64,000 nt of DNA from Fimbriimonadales bacterium (GTDB lineage: Bacteria; Armatimonadota; Fimbriimonadia; Fimbriimonadales; GBS-DC), in assembly GCA_026003075.1 (NCBI GenBank), contig BPGO01000001.1, forward strand, positions 492,546 through 556,545, read 5' to 3'. A model generated the notes under the pieces. It ran no database searches, had not been told where the DNA came from, and worked only from the letters and a program-made list of their open reading frames with translations. The translations under genes and the position numbers were made by a program. Of this stretch, positions 7,745-17,334 are shown in pieces (position 1 is the stretch's first letter; the number at the start of each line of letters is the position of its first letter).

Positions 7745-9402
7745 TCAATCACCTCCGCGCGTTGCATGCTCTTGCGCACATTCCAAGCATACCAGATGAG
7801 CGCGATTTGCAGCAGGAACACGAAAATCACGAACCCGCGCACCAACCAGATATGCCAGCCCACTTGGAGACCTGCTGCTTCGATGGGGCGCGTGAGTAGT
7901 TCGCCCGTGCGCAACGGTACAACCACATTTTCCCAAACCCAGAAGCCCAGAATCGTCGCCAAGATGATGGGGGTGACATATTTGGCGCAGTAATAGAAGA
8001 AACGCGGCACGCGCAGCAGTGCGCCCTCATGGATCTCTTTCCAGATTTTATCCGCGCCGAAAATCCACATCATAATAATCACTTCAACAAGCGCCATGAG
8101 CGGCGGCCCAAAGGTGCCCGACCAGAAGTCGTAGACATCAATTCCGCCCTTAATCCAGATAGCGAATTGGACGCCGATGAGCCAGAATATTCCCAAGGCA
8201 GCCACGGCGCGCGGGCGTGTCATCCCAAACTCATCTTCTAAGAAGGCGATAATCGGCTGGCACATCGCCACCACGGAGGTCATCGCCGCGAAAAAGAGCA
8301 GCAAGAACCAGAGGAATCCCAAAATGTTGCCTGCGGGCAGGAAGCTGAAAATCGCAGGCATCGACACGAAGCCCAGATAGAAGCTGCCCTGGGCAGCAAT
8401 CAGTTGCGCGGCTGCCACCCCAAAAAACGCCGACGCGGCAGGCAGCGCGATCGAGGCGCCCAGCACCACCTCCGCGAAGCTGTTGGACGCGGTGGTCGAT
8501 AGCCCCGTGAGCGTCACATCGTCGTTTTTGCGCAAATAGGAAGCGTAGCACTGAATCGCCCCCATGCCCAAGCTGAGCGAGAAAAAGACCTGCCCTGCCG
8601 CTGCCAGCCAAGTTTTGGCGTCCAGTAGCACAAACACCTCTCTGCCATCACGCTCTATATACCATTTCGGCTCCCACAGAAACGCGATACCATCCATTAC
8701 GCCATAGTCTGGCGACACGGGATGCCCCAGCGTGAAAACACGGATCATGAGCACGATGGCTAACACAAATAGTAACGGCATCGCCACTTTCGCCAACGCC
8801 TCGATCCCCGCAGAAACTCCGCGCGCCATCAACCACAGAGTGAGGAAGTAGACCACCCCGAAAATAGCCAGTGTGAATACATCGGGCGACAGAAACACGC
8901 TGTCCCCAACTACCCCGGAATATTGATCCAGAAACTGCGAATAGGGCTTCAGCACGGTGTCGGAAATCTCTTCCGTGCTCATGCCTTCATGCAGTTGGGA
9001 ACGTTCGACCTGAGGTATTTGCCCCAGTAGCGTCTTGATACTATATCCCAGCGTCCACGAGCCGAGATAGGAGTAGTAAAACAAGATGAGGGTCGGTATA
9101 AACAACCCCAGCACGCCGAGATATTTGGCGATAGGGTTGCGCCACATCAGCTGGAACATGGCAGGCGTTGTGCCGTGTCCGCGCACGCCACCGTAGCGTC
9201 CTTGTGCCCACTCTAGCCACATGAGTGGGATTGCCATCAAGAGTAGACAGATGAAATACGGAATCAGGAACGCGCCGCCGCCGTTCGCTGCGGCTTGTCC
9301 CGGAAACCGCAGGAAGTTGCCCAATCCGATGGCGTTGCCCGCCATCGCCAGTACCAAGCCAATCCGTGTGCCCCAATGTTCGCGCTTGCCATTGCTCGCC
9401 AT
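7741..9402 (-). CDS. Sodium-dependent amino-acid symporter (NSS/SNF family)
   Basis: The 553-residue protein has about 12 membrane helices. The first helix, GLVLAMAGNAIGLGNFLRFP, is the LeuT/NSS signature with the unwound Na+ and substrate site, followed by GGGAFLIPYF. The central helix GQVFFSLSLGMGAIQCYASY matches helix 6, which also lines the substrate site. It is expected to import an amino acid with sodium. GGAGG lies 6 nt before the ATG at 9402. The protein is followed by an overlapping single-helix subunit gene. The extended C-terminus (two extra helices) fits the larger bacterial NSS group. Confidence 0.93.
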   Translation of the reverse strand: MASNGKREHWGTRIGLVLAMAGNAIGLGNFLRFPGQAAANGGGAFLIPYFICLLLMAIPLMWLEWAQGRYGGVRGHGTTPAMFQLMWRNPIAKYLGVLGLFIPTLILFYYSYLGSWTLGYSIKTLLGQIPQVERSQLHEGMSTEEISDTVLKPYSQFLDQYSGVVGDSVFLSPDVFTLAIFGVVYFLTLWLMARGVSAGIEALAKVAMPLLFVLAIVLMIRVFTLGHPVSPDYGVMDGIAFLWEPKWYIERDGREVFVLLDAKTWLAAAGQVFFSLSLGMGAIQCYASYLRKNDDVTLTGLSTTASNSFAEVVLGASIALPAASAFFGVAAAQLIAAQGSFYLGFVSMPAIFSFLPAGNILGFLWFLLLFFAAMTSVVAMCQPIIAFLEDEFGMTRPRAVAALGIFWLIGVQFAIWIKGGIDVYDFWSGTFGPPLMALVEVIIMMWIFGADKIWKEIHEGALLRVPRFFYYCAKYVTPIILATILGFWVWENVVVPLRTGELLTRPIEAAGLQVGWHIWLVRGFVIFVFLLQIALIWYAWNVRKSMQRAEVIE

Positions 9403-9498
9403 AGATACCTCCGTGTCTTAGGAATAGGGGTAGTATTCGCACTTCCGTGAAGATTTCCTGCAGATTGCGTGCCACGAACATGCCTATGCAAGGTGCGG

Positions 9499-9504
9499 TA
9501 TAAT
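9499..9504 (+). promoter_or_regulatory. -10 box (GGTATAAT) for tRNA-Arg
   Basis: GGTATAAT lies 39 nt before the mature 5' end of the tRNA. No good -35 box is seen. Confidence 0.55.
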
Positions 9505-9543
9505 TTCCTCGAGTTCAGCACGCCCAACAGGTGTGTCTCTCTT

Positions 9544-9619
9544 GCCCCCGTAGCTCAACGGACAGAGCAGCGGCCTTCTAAGCCGTTGGTTGTGGGTTCG
9601 AATCCCGCCGGGGGCGCCA
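9544..9619 (+). tRNA. tRNA-Arg (anticodon TCT)
   Basis: The sequence folds as a cloverleaf. The acceptor arm pairs GCCCCCG (9544-9550) with CGGGGGC (9609-9615), the anticodon loop is CTTCTAA with TCT reading AGA, and the T loop is GGTTCGAATCC. The discriminator is G9616 and CCA is encoded at 9617-9619. It lies between the divergent transporter and the convergent GH127 gene, whose stop is only 2 nt away. Confidence 0.95.
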
Positions 9620-9621
9620 CA

Positions 9622-11478
9622 CTACACCACCGGCATCCACACACGCATCGGACACGGGCGACGATGATCCCATGCATAGTACGGGATCGCGCGGAAAGGT
9701 TGGAGCGCACGCTCCCGCAAAGGACGATACAACACATCGCGCCACGACTCGTCCGAGTCCAGTAGTTCCGCCATGCCCTCCACCACAACGATTCCACCCA
9801 GCATCTCTGGCTCTCGGATGCTGTGCAGGGGGTGGTCTCGGCGAATCGCCAGATGGGTCAAGGGCGCGGGCTGGTCGCTCTCCTCCAAACAGTAGACAAT
9901 CGGACCGCGCTGAATCGCAACCTGCCAACGGTCCGCTTCAACGCGCGGATGGGCTTCCATCAGCATCGGCGTCATCGGCAGGTGCAGCTCGACAGTATCT
10001 CCCACCTGCCAATCACGCTCTATTAGGGCATAGCCGTCCTCGCGTTGAATACTTATAGGTTCCCCATTCACGCGCAGTTCAGGCTCCGCACACCACGCCG
10101 GCAGACGCAGGAACAGCTTGAACCGCTGGGGGGCGCCCTCTGCAATCCGCACATTAACCTGCTCCTGCCACGGGTAGCTTGTGCGCACTTCCAGCGTGAG
10201 CGGTTTACCGCCCTGCTCCGTGCGCACACGCCCACCGACATACAGGTTCACATAGAGCGCATCGTCACTCTGTGCGTAGATGTAATCGCCCAGCGAGGCA
10301 ATTAGGCGTGCGATGTTCGGCGGGCAGCAGGCGCAACCGTACCATGCTTTGCGGTGGTGCGCGCCGTCGCTCTCCAGCGGGTTCACATAGAAAAAGCGTT
10401 TGCCATCCAGCGAGATTCCTGCCAGTGCGCCGTTATACAGGGCAAGTTCCAGCGCATCATAGAAGCGCGCTTCGCCCAGCAACAGCCCCAGCCGATGCGC
10501 CCAAAAAATCAGCGCAATCGAGGCGCAGGTCTCCTGATACGCAGTGCGGTTGGGCAATTCGTAATCGGCGGTGAAGCCTTCATGCTTCGGCTCGTTGCCT
10601 ATCCCGCCCGTGATGTAGCGGCGTCGGTTGATGGTGTTGTTCCACACCCGCAGGAGCATCTGCAGGAGCCGTTCGCGTAGGCTCGCGTCAGGGGTATACG
10701 CCGCGAGGTCGGTCGCGCCCGCAAACAGGTAAGCCGCGCGCACCGCGTGCCCCACAATCTCCTTATGCTCCAGAAGCGGCAAGTTGTCCTGCCAGATGGA
10801 ACCGTCGTACTGCTCCAGCGGGATGTTGTGTTCCGCGGCGAAAATCTTCTTGCCTCGATTCAGCAGGAAAAACTCAGCGAGTTGGGCGTAGCGGACTTCG
10901 CCCGTGGCGTGATAGAGCCGAAACAGCGCCAGTTCGATTTCTGGGTGTCCGCAGTAGCCCAGTCGCTTGCCCTCGCCAAAGACCGAGTCGATATTATCCG
11001 CGAAGCGGCGCGCGATGGTGAGCAACCGCTCGCTATTGGTGGCTTGGTAGTGGGCGACCGCCGCTTCAATCAAGTGTCCCGCGCAGTAGAGTTCGTGCCA
11101 ATCGCGCAGGTTGCTCCAGCGTTTATCGGGCGCGACGACCTGAAAGTAGCTATTGAGATAGCCGTCGGGTTGCTGCGCACGCTCCAGAATCTGGATGACT
11201 TCGTCCACCTTGGCGCGGATGGGGTCGTCGGGGTGCTGTTTCAGCACATAGGCGGCGGCTTCGAGCGCTTTATAGAGGTCCGAGTCCATGTACACGGGTC
11301 CCTGATAGCCCTCGCGTTTGCCTTCGGCGGCGAGGCGCAAGTTCGGGATGTTGCCCGCGCGTTCCAGCTCTTCAAACAGATGGGGTAATGTCGCCACGCG
11401 ATTCGTGTGCTGGCGTTTCGACCAGAACGCGTCGTCGATTTCGACCTGTGCGAACGAGATCGGGCGTAGCCGTTTCAT
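9622..11478 (-). CDS. GH127 beta-L-arabinofuranosidase (DUF1680)
   Basis: This 618-residue protein starts at ATG 11478 and opens with VEIDDAFWSKRQ, the usual DUF1680 beginning. The alpha/alpha-barrel core contains AQQPDGYLNSYF and DWHELYCAGHLIEAAVAHY. Near residue 316 is QETCAS and near 380 CACCPPN, the glutamate and cysteines that in GH127 bind zinc and supply the cysteine nucleophile. No signal peptide is seen, so it likely acts on arabinose-containing oligosaccharides inside the cell. The start is supported by a GGTATCCT box 7 nt upstream. With the GH140-like gene it suggests use of plant pectin or arabinan. Confidence 0.9.
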   Translation of the reverse strand: MKRLRPISFAQVEIDDAFWSKRQHTNRVATLPHLFEELERAGNIPNLRLAAEGKREGYQGPVYMDSDLYKALEAAAYVLKQHPDDPIRAKVDEVIQILERAQQPDGYLNSYFQVVAPDKRWSNLRDWHELYCAGHLIEAAVAHYQATNSERLLTIARRFADNIDSVFGEGKRLGYCGHPEIELALFRLYHATGEVRYAQLAEFFLLNRGKKIFAAEHNIPLEQYDGSIWQDNLPLLEHKEIVGHAVRAAYLFAGATDLAAYTPDASLRERLLQMLLRVWNNTINRRRYITGGIGNEPKHEGFTADYELPNRTAYQETCASIALIFWAHRLGLLLGEARFYDALELALYNGALAGISLDGKRFFYVNPLESDGAHHRKAWYGCACCPPNIARLIASLGDYIYAQSDDALYVNLYVGGRVRTEQGGKPLTLEVRTSYPWQEQVNVRIAEGAPQRFKLFLRLPAWCAEPELRVNGEPISIQREDGYALIERDWQVGDTVELHLPMTPMLMEAHPRVEADRWQVAIQRGPIVYCLEESDQPAPLTHLAIRRDHPLHSIREPEMLGGIVVVEGMAELLDSDESWRDVLYRPLRERALQPFRAIPYYAWDHRRPCPMRVWMPVV

Positions 11479-11485
11479 CAGCGAT

Positions 11486-11491
11486 AGGATA
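11486..11491 (-). promoter_or_regulatory. -10 box (GGTATCCT) of the GH127 gene
   Basis: On the minus strand TATCCT ends 7 nt before ATG 11478. It overlaps nothing but lies just 8 nt before the stop of the upstream hydrolase gene. Confidence 0.55.
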
Positions 11492-11498
11492 CCTAAAA

Positions 11499-12134
11499 TT
11501 AGCCGTAAACAGTGCGGATGAAGGCGGTTGCCAGCGTTCCCCCATCGCGCAGCGAGAGGGCGCGCACCCGCGCCACATCCTGCGCTGGGCGTCGCCCACG
11601 GGGCGCCCACACAGCGACCAAGACCAACGCGCTGCCGTCGGGCGCAACGACGGGCGTGGTGGCAGGACGCGCTTCCGTTCTGATTCGCGTATCGGCTGCG
11701 GCGGCTAGAATGCTCGCACCACCCCCCATCGAGTGCCCTGAGATGCCGAACTGTTCCGTCGCCACCTGCCTAAACAGGGGCGAACTGGAATCCGCGTTCT
11801 GCTGCTCCAGATAGGTCAGACAGTGGCGCATGTCTTCGGAGTAGGTACGATGATTCGGAAAGATCTCCAGCCCCGACTCGGTGGCAATCACGAAGTAGCC
11901 CCAAGTGGCAAGGTGTTCCAGAGTCGAGCGGTAGCGTTCGGGCGGCTGCAGGAATCCATGCCCGAACGAGACCGCGGGATAGGGCGCGCCGCTGCCATCG
12001 TAGGGTGCATTGTCGCCTGTCGCCGTCGCGGGATAATAGAGTTGGGCGTTGAAGGTCGTGTTGTTGGGACGACGCACGGTCACATGCCGTCGCCCAGCCC
12101 GATAGAAACCCGGTGAGGCATAGTCGGGTTGCAT
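11499..12134 (-). CDS. Alpha/beta hydrolase (cutinase/PET-hydrolase-like), C-terminus shortened
   Basis: The 211-residue product begins MQPDYASPGFYRAG, with AGGAG upstream of the ATG at 12134. It has the oxyanion segment SFGHGFLQPPERY, the strand GYFVIATESG and the nucleophile elbow ISGHSMGGGAS near residue 138. This layout matches dienelactone-hydrolase/cutinase-like esterases. Family members are near 260-300 residues and need an Asp and a His after the elbow. Here the segment after ADTRI is arginine-rich, contains no histidine and does not look like the fold. The gene is therefore probably truncated or fused to unrelated sequence, and may be inactive. It reads intact, so I list it as a CDS with doubt. 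Confidence 0.7.
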   Translation of the reverse strand: MQPDYASPGFYRAGRRHVTVRRPNNTTFNAQLYYPATATGDNAPYDGSGAPYPAVSFGHGFLQPPERYRSTLEHLATWGYFVIATESGLEIFPNHRTYSEDMRHCLTYLEQQNADSSSPLFRQVATEQFGISGHSMGGGASILAAAADTRIRTEARPATTPVVAPDGSALVLVAVWAPRGRRPAQDVARVRALSLRDGGTLATAFIRTVYG

Positions 12135-12155
12135 AACTTGGCTCCTTTCGGCTAC

Positions 12156-12161
12156 AGTATA
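12156..12161 (-). promoter_or_regulatory. -10 box (GGTATACT) of the hydrolase gene, leadered
   Basis: On the minus strand TATACT ends 21 nt before ATG 12134, leaving room for the AGGAG ribosome site. This is the normal, leadered arrangement. Confidence 0.5.
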
Positions 12162-12328
12162 CCGAACTCTGGCTTGTAAACGGCGAGCCGACAGCGCACA
12201 CGCGCGTGGGACAACCACTTCCCGCTCAAGCCCCTCTTCAAATGGCAGACGCGCCGCTCTGTCCATACAGAGTTAAGCGTGTGGTGCACACGAAGAGAGG
12301 CGCCCCACGAACCACCGAATCCCAAGAG

Positions 12329-13114
12329 TTATTGACAGTACCGAATCGGGAACGGTGCATTCATGCCCCACGGCGCCCACGGACCGAACGGATAGTTGTC
12401 GCCGTCGGCGCAGCACGGCGGGTAAACCCAGTCGCCAGGCAAGTCGCCATTGCGCCCGCCACGCAAACTCGGACGAAGCCACTTCACATGCCCATCCATC
12501 CACAAAATGTTCGTACCGCCTGCATGCTGGAACCAGATTTCGTTCGTCTGCCCGCAATCGATATCGCTATCTGCCGTCGCGTTGGCGAGTTGGTTCGCAC
12601 CCCGCCCGCGCACCTCCAACAGAAAGAGCGATTCCGAAGGTCTCTCCCAAACGGCAATCGCAGGGTAATCCAGCACATGCTCACTGAGCGCATAACTCAT
12701 GTGGAACTCGTAGGTGCGCCGCGAGGTCATGCGCAGTCCCCACTCGGGCAATGGGCGCGTTCGGAAGTTCGGATCCATCACAATCGGGTTGCTGGGGCAA
12801 CTGAAGAAATTGTCACGCGCCCCTTGAATATCGTTGGGCTTCATCTTAATGTAGGGAGTCAGCAAAAAGGGCCACCAGTCCTCTTGCCAATAGCGGTTCG
12901 GGATGGACGGATTGCTGGGGCGCGTGAAGAACTGCTCATCGAAGTCTTGCAGGTACATCTGCTGCGCGATGCCCAACTGCTTGAGATTCGAGGCGCAGAC
13001 CGTTTGACGCGCCTTCTCACGCGCTTGCGCAAATACAGGGAACAAAATCGCGGCTAAGATGGCGATAATGGCGATCACCACAAGCAGCTCAATCAGCGTA
13101 AAGCCTTTCCGCAT
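12329..13114 (-). CDS. Type II/IV pilin-like protein with H-X9-DG tail (DUF1559 type)
   Basis: The 261-residue product starts MRKG followed by [18 protein letters not shown], a prepilin leader cut between Gly4 and Phe5, then a hydrophobic helix and [13 protein letters not shown]. The rest is an extracytoplasmic domain. The H-X9-DG motif ([12 protein letters not shown]) falls near residues 199-210. It is exported by a type II secretion or pilus-like machine and anchored as a pseudopilin. This leader plus continuation is typical of Armatimonadota, where such proteins are very numerous. GGAGG lies 8 nt before the ATG. No secretion genes are adjacent. Confidence 0.93.
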   Translation of the reverse strand: MRKGFTLIELLVVIAIIAILAAILFPVFAQAREKARQTVCASNLKQLGIAQQMYLQDFDEQFFTRPSNPSIPNRYWQEDWWPFLLTPYIKMKPNDIQGARDNFFSCPSNPIVMDPNFRTRPLPEWGLRMTSRRTYEFHMSYALSEHVLDYPAIAVWERPSESLFLLEVRGRGANQLANATADSDIDCGQTNEIWFQHAGGTNILWMDGHVKWLRPSLRGGRNGDLPGDWVYPPCCADGDNYPFGPWAPWGMNAPFPIRYCQ

Positions 13115-13232
13115 GATGTTTTCCTCCAGAGACGCTTCAAGAGTACCAATTACGAAGTTAAGGTTTCGTTAAGCAGGCTTTCGTGGCAGAAGGTGGGCAG
13201 GCGCTGCATCGGCCCTCGGAGAGGCTTTGGGG

Positions 13233-13238
13233 TATACT
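13233..13238 (+). promoter_or_regulatory. -10 box (GGTATACT) of ribBA
   Basis: TATACT ends 8 nt before the ATG at 13247 and decides that start over longer in-frame readings. No FMN riboswitch fits in the remaining space. Confidence 0.6.
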
Positions 13239-13246
13239 TATGTTGT

Positions 13247-14533
13247 ATGAATTCGGCAACACCGACGCCTGCCCCTGCGACGGAGCGCGACCCGCAACTG
13301 TTTGCCACTGTGGAAGAGGCGATTGAAATTATCCGTGCAGGGGGGATGCTGATTGTGGTCGACGACGAAGACCGCGAGAACGAGGGCGACTTTCTGATGG
13401 CTGCGGAGAAGGTCACGCCCGAAGCCGTGAACTTTATGGTCGTGCATGGGCGTGGACTGCTCTGCCTGCCGACCGATGGCGCACGCCTCGATGAGTTGGG
13501 CATCCCGATGATGACCAAAGCGAACACGGCGCAGTTCGGCACCCCCATGGCGGAAGCCATCGACGCACGGGAAGGCATCAGCACCGGCATCTCCGCATTC
13601 GACCGCGCCCTGACCATCCGAAAGTTCTGCGACCCGAACGCCAAGCCCGACGATTTCGTGCGGCCGGGGCACGTGTTTCCGTTGCGGGCTGCGCCGGGGG
13701 GCGTGTTGCGCCGCGCCGGACACACCGAAGCGGCGGTCGATCTCGCGCGGCTGGCGGGGCTGTTCCCTGCCGGCGTCATTTGCGAAATCCTGAACGAGGA
13801 CGGCTCGATGGCGCGCATGCCGCAACTGATCGAGATCGCTCGCAAACACGGGTTGAAAATCCTCACCATCGCCGACCTCATCGCCTACCGTCGCCAGCAT
13901 GAGAAGTTGATTCATCGCGCCGCGCCCCCCGTGTTCCTACCCACCCGCTACGGCAACTTCACTGTCTATACCTACGAGTCGGAGGTTGACCCGAACCCAT
14001 ACCTCGCGCTGGTAATGGGCAAGATCGACGATGGCGAACCCGTGCTGGTGCGCATGCACTCCAGCTGCATCACAGGCGACCTGCTGGGCTCGTTGCGGTG
14101 CGATTGTGGCTCGCAACTCGAACTCGCGCTGCGCAAAATCGGCGAAGCGGGGCGCGGCGTGCTGGTCTATATCTTGCAGGAGGGGCGTGGTATCGGCATC
14201 GTAAACAAACTGCGGGCATACCACCTGCAAGAGCACGGCTTGGACACCGTCGAGGCGAACCAAGCACTGGGCTTCAAACCCGACCTGCGCGATTACGGGC
14301 TGGGCGCACAGGTGCTGGTGGACTTGGGCGTACGCAAAATCCGCCTGATGACCAACAACCCCAAAAAAATCGCCGGGCTGGAGGGCTACGGCTTGGAAAT
14401 CGTGGAGCATGTGCCGCTGGTCTCCACCCCGACCCCCTACAATATCCGCTACCTGCGCACCAAAGCGGAGAAGCTGGGGCATCTGCTGCCACCGAACACG
14501 CTCAAAGGTGAGGAGAAGCCACTGCACCCCTAA
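13247..14533 (+). CDS. ribBA: Bifunctional DHBP synthase / GTP cyclohydrolase II
   Basis: This 428-residue fusion provides both starting steps of riboflavin synthesis. Residues 1-218 are the RibB part, which makes 3,4-dihydroxy-2-butanone 4-phosphate from ribulose 5-phosphate: VVDDEDRENEGDF is the metal and substrate site, and RAGHTEAAVDLARLAG the second conserved stretch. Residues 222-420 are the RibA part, opening GTP: the zinc cysteines are Cys274, Cys285 and Cys287 in CITGDLLGSLRCDC, with QEGRGIGIVNKLRAY following. The 3' end overlaps the convergent heptosyltransferase gene by 32 bp. Other rib genes are not adjacent. Confidence 0.96.
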   Translation: MNSATPTPAPATERDPQLFATVEEAIEIIRAGGMLIVVDDEDRENEGDFLMAAEKVTPEAVNFMVVHGRGLLCLPTDGARLDELGIPMMTKANTAQFGTPMAEAIDAREGISTGISAFDRALTIRKFCDPNAKPDDFVRPGHVFPLRAAPGGVLRRAGHTEAAVDLARLAGLFPAGVICEILNEDGSMARMPQLIEIARKHGLKILTIADLIAYRRQHEKLIHRAAPPVFLPTRYGNFTVYTYESEVDPNPYLALVMGKIDDGEPVLVRMHSSCITGDLLGSLRCDCGSQLELALRKIGEAGRGVLVYILQEGRGIGIVNKLRAYHLQEHGLDTVEANQALGFKPDLRDYGLGAQVLVDLGVRKIRLMTNNPKKIAGLEGYGLEIVEHVPLVSTPTPYNIRYLRTKAEKLGHLLPPNTLKGEEKPLHP

Positions 14534-15599
14534 TCAACGGCTGCACCGCCGTCAGCACCTCGTCGACGGTAATCCACTGGAGACACTCCTTGCGCACGCA
14601 CCGGTGCTTCGGACACGCGGTGCAGAGGGCGCGCTTCGAGAGTGCGCGGGCGCGCTGCCCGTACGGACCGGTGCGGTCGGGGCGGGTAGGTCCGTAGAGC
14701 GAGACGACGGGAACGCGAAACGCCGCCGCGATATGCGCCGTGCCCGTGTCGCCGCAGAGATGCACCAGCGAGCGCTCCACAACCGCCATCGCTTCCTTGA
14801 GGGTCGTGCGCGCGATGAGGCTGCGCAGAGGGCGTCGCTTAAGTTCGCGCAATCGCTCCTCCAGGGGCTTATCGCCTGGTCCGCCTATGAACACAGTCGG
14901 AATGCCCCACTCCGCCTCGATACGGTCGGAAAGCTCCGCGAAACGGGCAATGTCCCAGCGCTTCCATTCCCTGCCGGCGGAGGGGTTCAGGCTGATAATC
15001 GGCTTGCCATCCGCACCGAGTTGTGCCAGTTTATAGGCAACCTGCTGACGCGCCTCTTCGGGCACATACAGCGGGAACTCCACAGGCGGTTCGGGCAGGT
15101 GAGCATCTTCAGGGGAAGCATACAAATCGGGAAATTCGCACGGCGCACCCAGCCAACGCGCCGCATCCAGATACTGCTGTACCACATGGCGGTCGGGACG
15201 CTCAGGGATCGGGATCCGACGCAGCAGGAGCGGGGTCAGCTCGCGCATCCGATGCGCCCCGTAGCGTATCGGCACGCGCCCCAAGACACCCCAAATCGCG
15301 CTCTTGAGCAACCCCTGCAGGTCAAGAGCCACCTGATACCGCTCAGCGCGCACCTCGCGGGCAATCTGCATCAGAGCGTGCCGCGCCTCACGCCCAAACG
15401 GCTTCCGACGCAATACCTTATGCGGGATGATGTGCAATCGGTCGATGCGCGGCGAACCTTCAATCACGCCTGCATGGCGGTCTTCCGCAATCCAACCAAT
15501 ATAAAGGTGCGGAAACGCCCGCTTGAGCGCAGCGGCGACCGGCGATGCATGCACAATATCACCCATCGAAGACACCTTGAGAATCAGCAGGCGTTCCAC
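14502..15599 (-). CDS. GT9 glycosyltransferase, ADP-heptose:LPS heptosyltransferase type
   Basis: The protein (365 residues from GTG 15599) begins VERLLILKVSSMGDIVHASP, the nucleotide-sugar glycosyltransferase family 9 N-terminus. Further motifs are DLQGLLKSA near 88, ISLNPSAGREWKRWD near 200 and LCGDTGTAHIAAAF with YGPTRPDRTGPYG in the C-terminal donor-binding domain. The cysteine cluster CTACPKHRCVRKEC near the end is common in this family. It should add heptose to an LPS inner core, which fits the waaA gene at 62 kb. No ATG lies at the expected start; GTG 15599 or GTG 15626 are both possible and neither has a good ribosome site. Confidence 0.87.
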   Translation of the reverse strand: MERLLILKVSSMGDIVHASPVAAALKRAFPHLYIGWIAEDRHAGVIEGSPRIDRLHIIPHKVLRRKPFGREARHALMQIAREVRAERYQVALDLQGLLKSAIWGVLGRVPIRYGAHRMRELTPLLLRRIPIPERPDRHVVQQYLDAARWLGAPCEFPDLYASPEDAHLPEPPVEFPLYVPEEARQQVAYKLAQLGADGKPIISLNPSAGREWKRWDIARFAELSDRIEAEWGIPTVFIGGPGDKPLEERLRELKRRPLRSLIARTTLKEAMAVVERSLVHLCGDTGTAHIAAAFRVPVVSLYGPTRPDRTGPYGQRARALSKRALCTACPKHRCVRKECLQWITVDEVLTAVQPLIRGAVASPHL

Positions 15600-15690
15600 G
15601 CGGTTTAGGTCAACAGGCTGCAGCACGCTGTCATGGTTCGCCCCGCCTGCCCCATTCCCTGCCAAGAGAGCGACCGCTTGACTACACAAG

Positions 15691-15699
15691 TGGTATAAT
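15691..15699 (+). promoter_or_regulatory. Extended -10 promoter (TGGTATAAT) of the mutase gene
   Basis: TGG-TATAAT fits an extended -10 element. It ends 18 nt before the ATG at 15718 and is followed by GGAGG, a leadered arrangement. Confidence 0.65.
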
Positions 15700-15717
15700 C
15701 CATGCGGAGGCGCAACG

Positions 15718-17331
15718 ATGAGCCAGCACACCATTACGGAACGCAAACAACGGTTCGAATCGCTTTCGGGTATCGAAATCAAGCGTTTTTACACCCCCCA
15801 GGACATCGCACACCTTGACTATCAACACGACTTAGGCGATCCGGGCGAGTACCCCTTCACGCGGGGGCTTTATGAATCGGGCTATCGCACGAAGTTGTGG
15901 ACGGTACGCCAGTTCTCGGGCTTCGCCACGCCAGAAGAGACGAACCGACGCTACAAATATCTCATCGAGCAGGGGCAGACAGGGCTATCGGTGGCGTTCG
16001 ACCTGCCGACTCTAATGGGGGTTGACCCCGACGACCCCGAAGCGGAAGGTGAGGTGGGCAAATGCGGGGTGAGCGTCGCCTCGCTGGAAGATATGGAGAT
16101 TCTGTTTGACGGCATCGACCTCGCGAACATCACGACCTCGATGACCATCAACGCGCCCGCGATTATGATTTGGGGCATGTACCTCGCCGTCGCGGAGAAG
16201 CGCGGAATCCCGCTGGAGAAGCTGTCGGGCACGATTCAAAACGATATCCTCAAAGAGTTCATCGCGCAGAAAGAGTGGATCTATCCGCCCGAGCCACACA
16301 TGAAGCTCATCGTCGACACGATTGAGTTCGCGACCCACCATGTGCCGAAGTGGCATCCGATTAGCGTGAGCGGATATCACATTCGGGAAGCAGGTGCGAC
16401 TGCAGTACAGGAACTTGCATTTACCCTCGCGGATGGCCTGGAGTATGTACGCTGGTGCCTAGATCGGGGGCTGGATATCGACGATTTTGCGCCCAAGTTT
16501 TCGTTCTTCTTCAACGCGCATATCGACTTTTTTGAGGAGATTGGCAAGTATCGCGCGGCGCGGCGCATCTGGGCGCGTGAGATGCGCGAGACCTTCGGCG
16601 CGAAGAATCCTCGCTCGTGGTGGCTGCGGTTCCACACGCAGACAGCAGGCGTCTCCCTGACGATGCAGCAGCCGTATGTGAACCTGATACGCTCGACGAT
16701 TGAGGCGCTCGCAGCAGTGCTGGGGGGCACGCAGTCGCTCCATGTGAACTCGTTCGACGAGGCGTGGGCGCTGCCCACCGAGGAAGCCGTGTTGCTCTCT
16801 CTGCGAACGCAACAGGTCATCGCCCACGAGTCGGGCGTGACGAACACGGTAGACCCGCTGGGCGGTTCCTACTTTGTGGAGTGGATGACCGATAAGATGG
16901 AATCGGGCGCACGCGAATACTTCCGCCGTATCGAAGAAGAGGGCGGGGTCATCCCCGCCATTAAGAGCGGCTTCTTCCAGCAGGAGATTGCCGACGCCGC
17001 CTATCGGTTCCAACAGCGAGTGGAAGAGCGCGACTTCATTTGGGTCGGCGTCAACGAGTACCAGATGGACGAGGAGCCTATCCCGTTCCGCATTCTGAAA
17101 ATCGAGCATGAGGCGCATGAGAAACAGGTGAAACGCCTCGCCGACCTGCGCCGTCGCCGCGACAATCGAGCCGTGGCGCACGCGTTGAAAGACCTCGTCG
17201 CCGCCGCCCGCCGAGAGGAGAACCTGATGGTTCCTATCTTGAACGCCATCAAAGCCTACGCGACGCTCGGCGAGATGGTCAACGCGCTCAAAGAGGTCTA
17301 CGGAACTTACACGGAAGGCGCGGCGATTTAG
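15718..17331 (+). CDS. Methylmalonyl-CoA mutase, large-chain catalytic domain
   Basis: The 537-residue protein is the acyl-CoA mutase TIM barrel without a cobalamin-binding domain, so it needs a separate small B12-binding subunit that is not in this window. Motifs include [76 protein letters not shown] and [15 protein letters not shown]. It interconverts methylmalonyl-CoA and succinyl-CoA, or a similar branched substrate. The two-subunit layout (about 540 plus 140 residues) is common in archaea and thermophilic bacteria. ATG 15718 has GGAGG 7 nt upstream. Substrate specificity (methylmalonyl or isobutyryl) is not settled. Confidence 0.93.
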   Translation: MSQHTITERKQRFESLSGIEIKRFYTPQDIAHLDYQHDLGDPGEYPFTRGLYESGYRTKLWTVRQFSGFATPEETNRRYKYLIEQGQTGLSVAFDLPTLMGVDPDDPEAEGEVGKCGVSVASLEDMEILFDGIDLANITTSMTINAPAIMIWGMYLAVAEKRGIPLEKLSGTIQNDILKEFIAQKEWIYPPEPHMKLIVDTIEFATHHVPKWHPISVSGYHIREAGATAVQELAFTLADGLEYVRWCLDRGLDIDDFAPKFSFFFNAHIDFFEEIGKYRAARRIWAREMRETFGAKNPRSWWLRFHTQTAGVSLTMQQPYVNLIRSTIEALAAVLGGTQSLHVNSFDEAWALPTEEAVLLSLRTQQVIAHESGVTNTVDPLGGSYFVEWMTDKMESGAREYFRRIEEEGGVIPAIKSGFFQQEIADAAYRFQQRVEERDFIWVGVNEYQMDEEPIPFRILKIEHEAHEKQVKRLADLRRRRDNRAVAHALKDLVAAARREENLMVPILNAIKAYATLGEMVNALKEVYGTYTEGAAI

Positions 17332-17334
17332 GGG

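Noticed and set aside
9499..9543. A small leader peptide before tRNA-Arg
   Set aside because: The 40 bp between the -10 box and the tRNA have no start codon with a fitting ribosome site.
13115..13246. Possible FMN riboswitch before ribBA
   Set aside because: The -10 box lies 8 nt from the start codon, so there is no leader in which an aptamer could fold.
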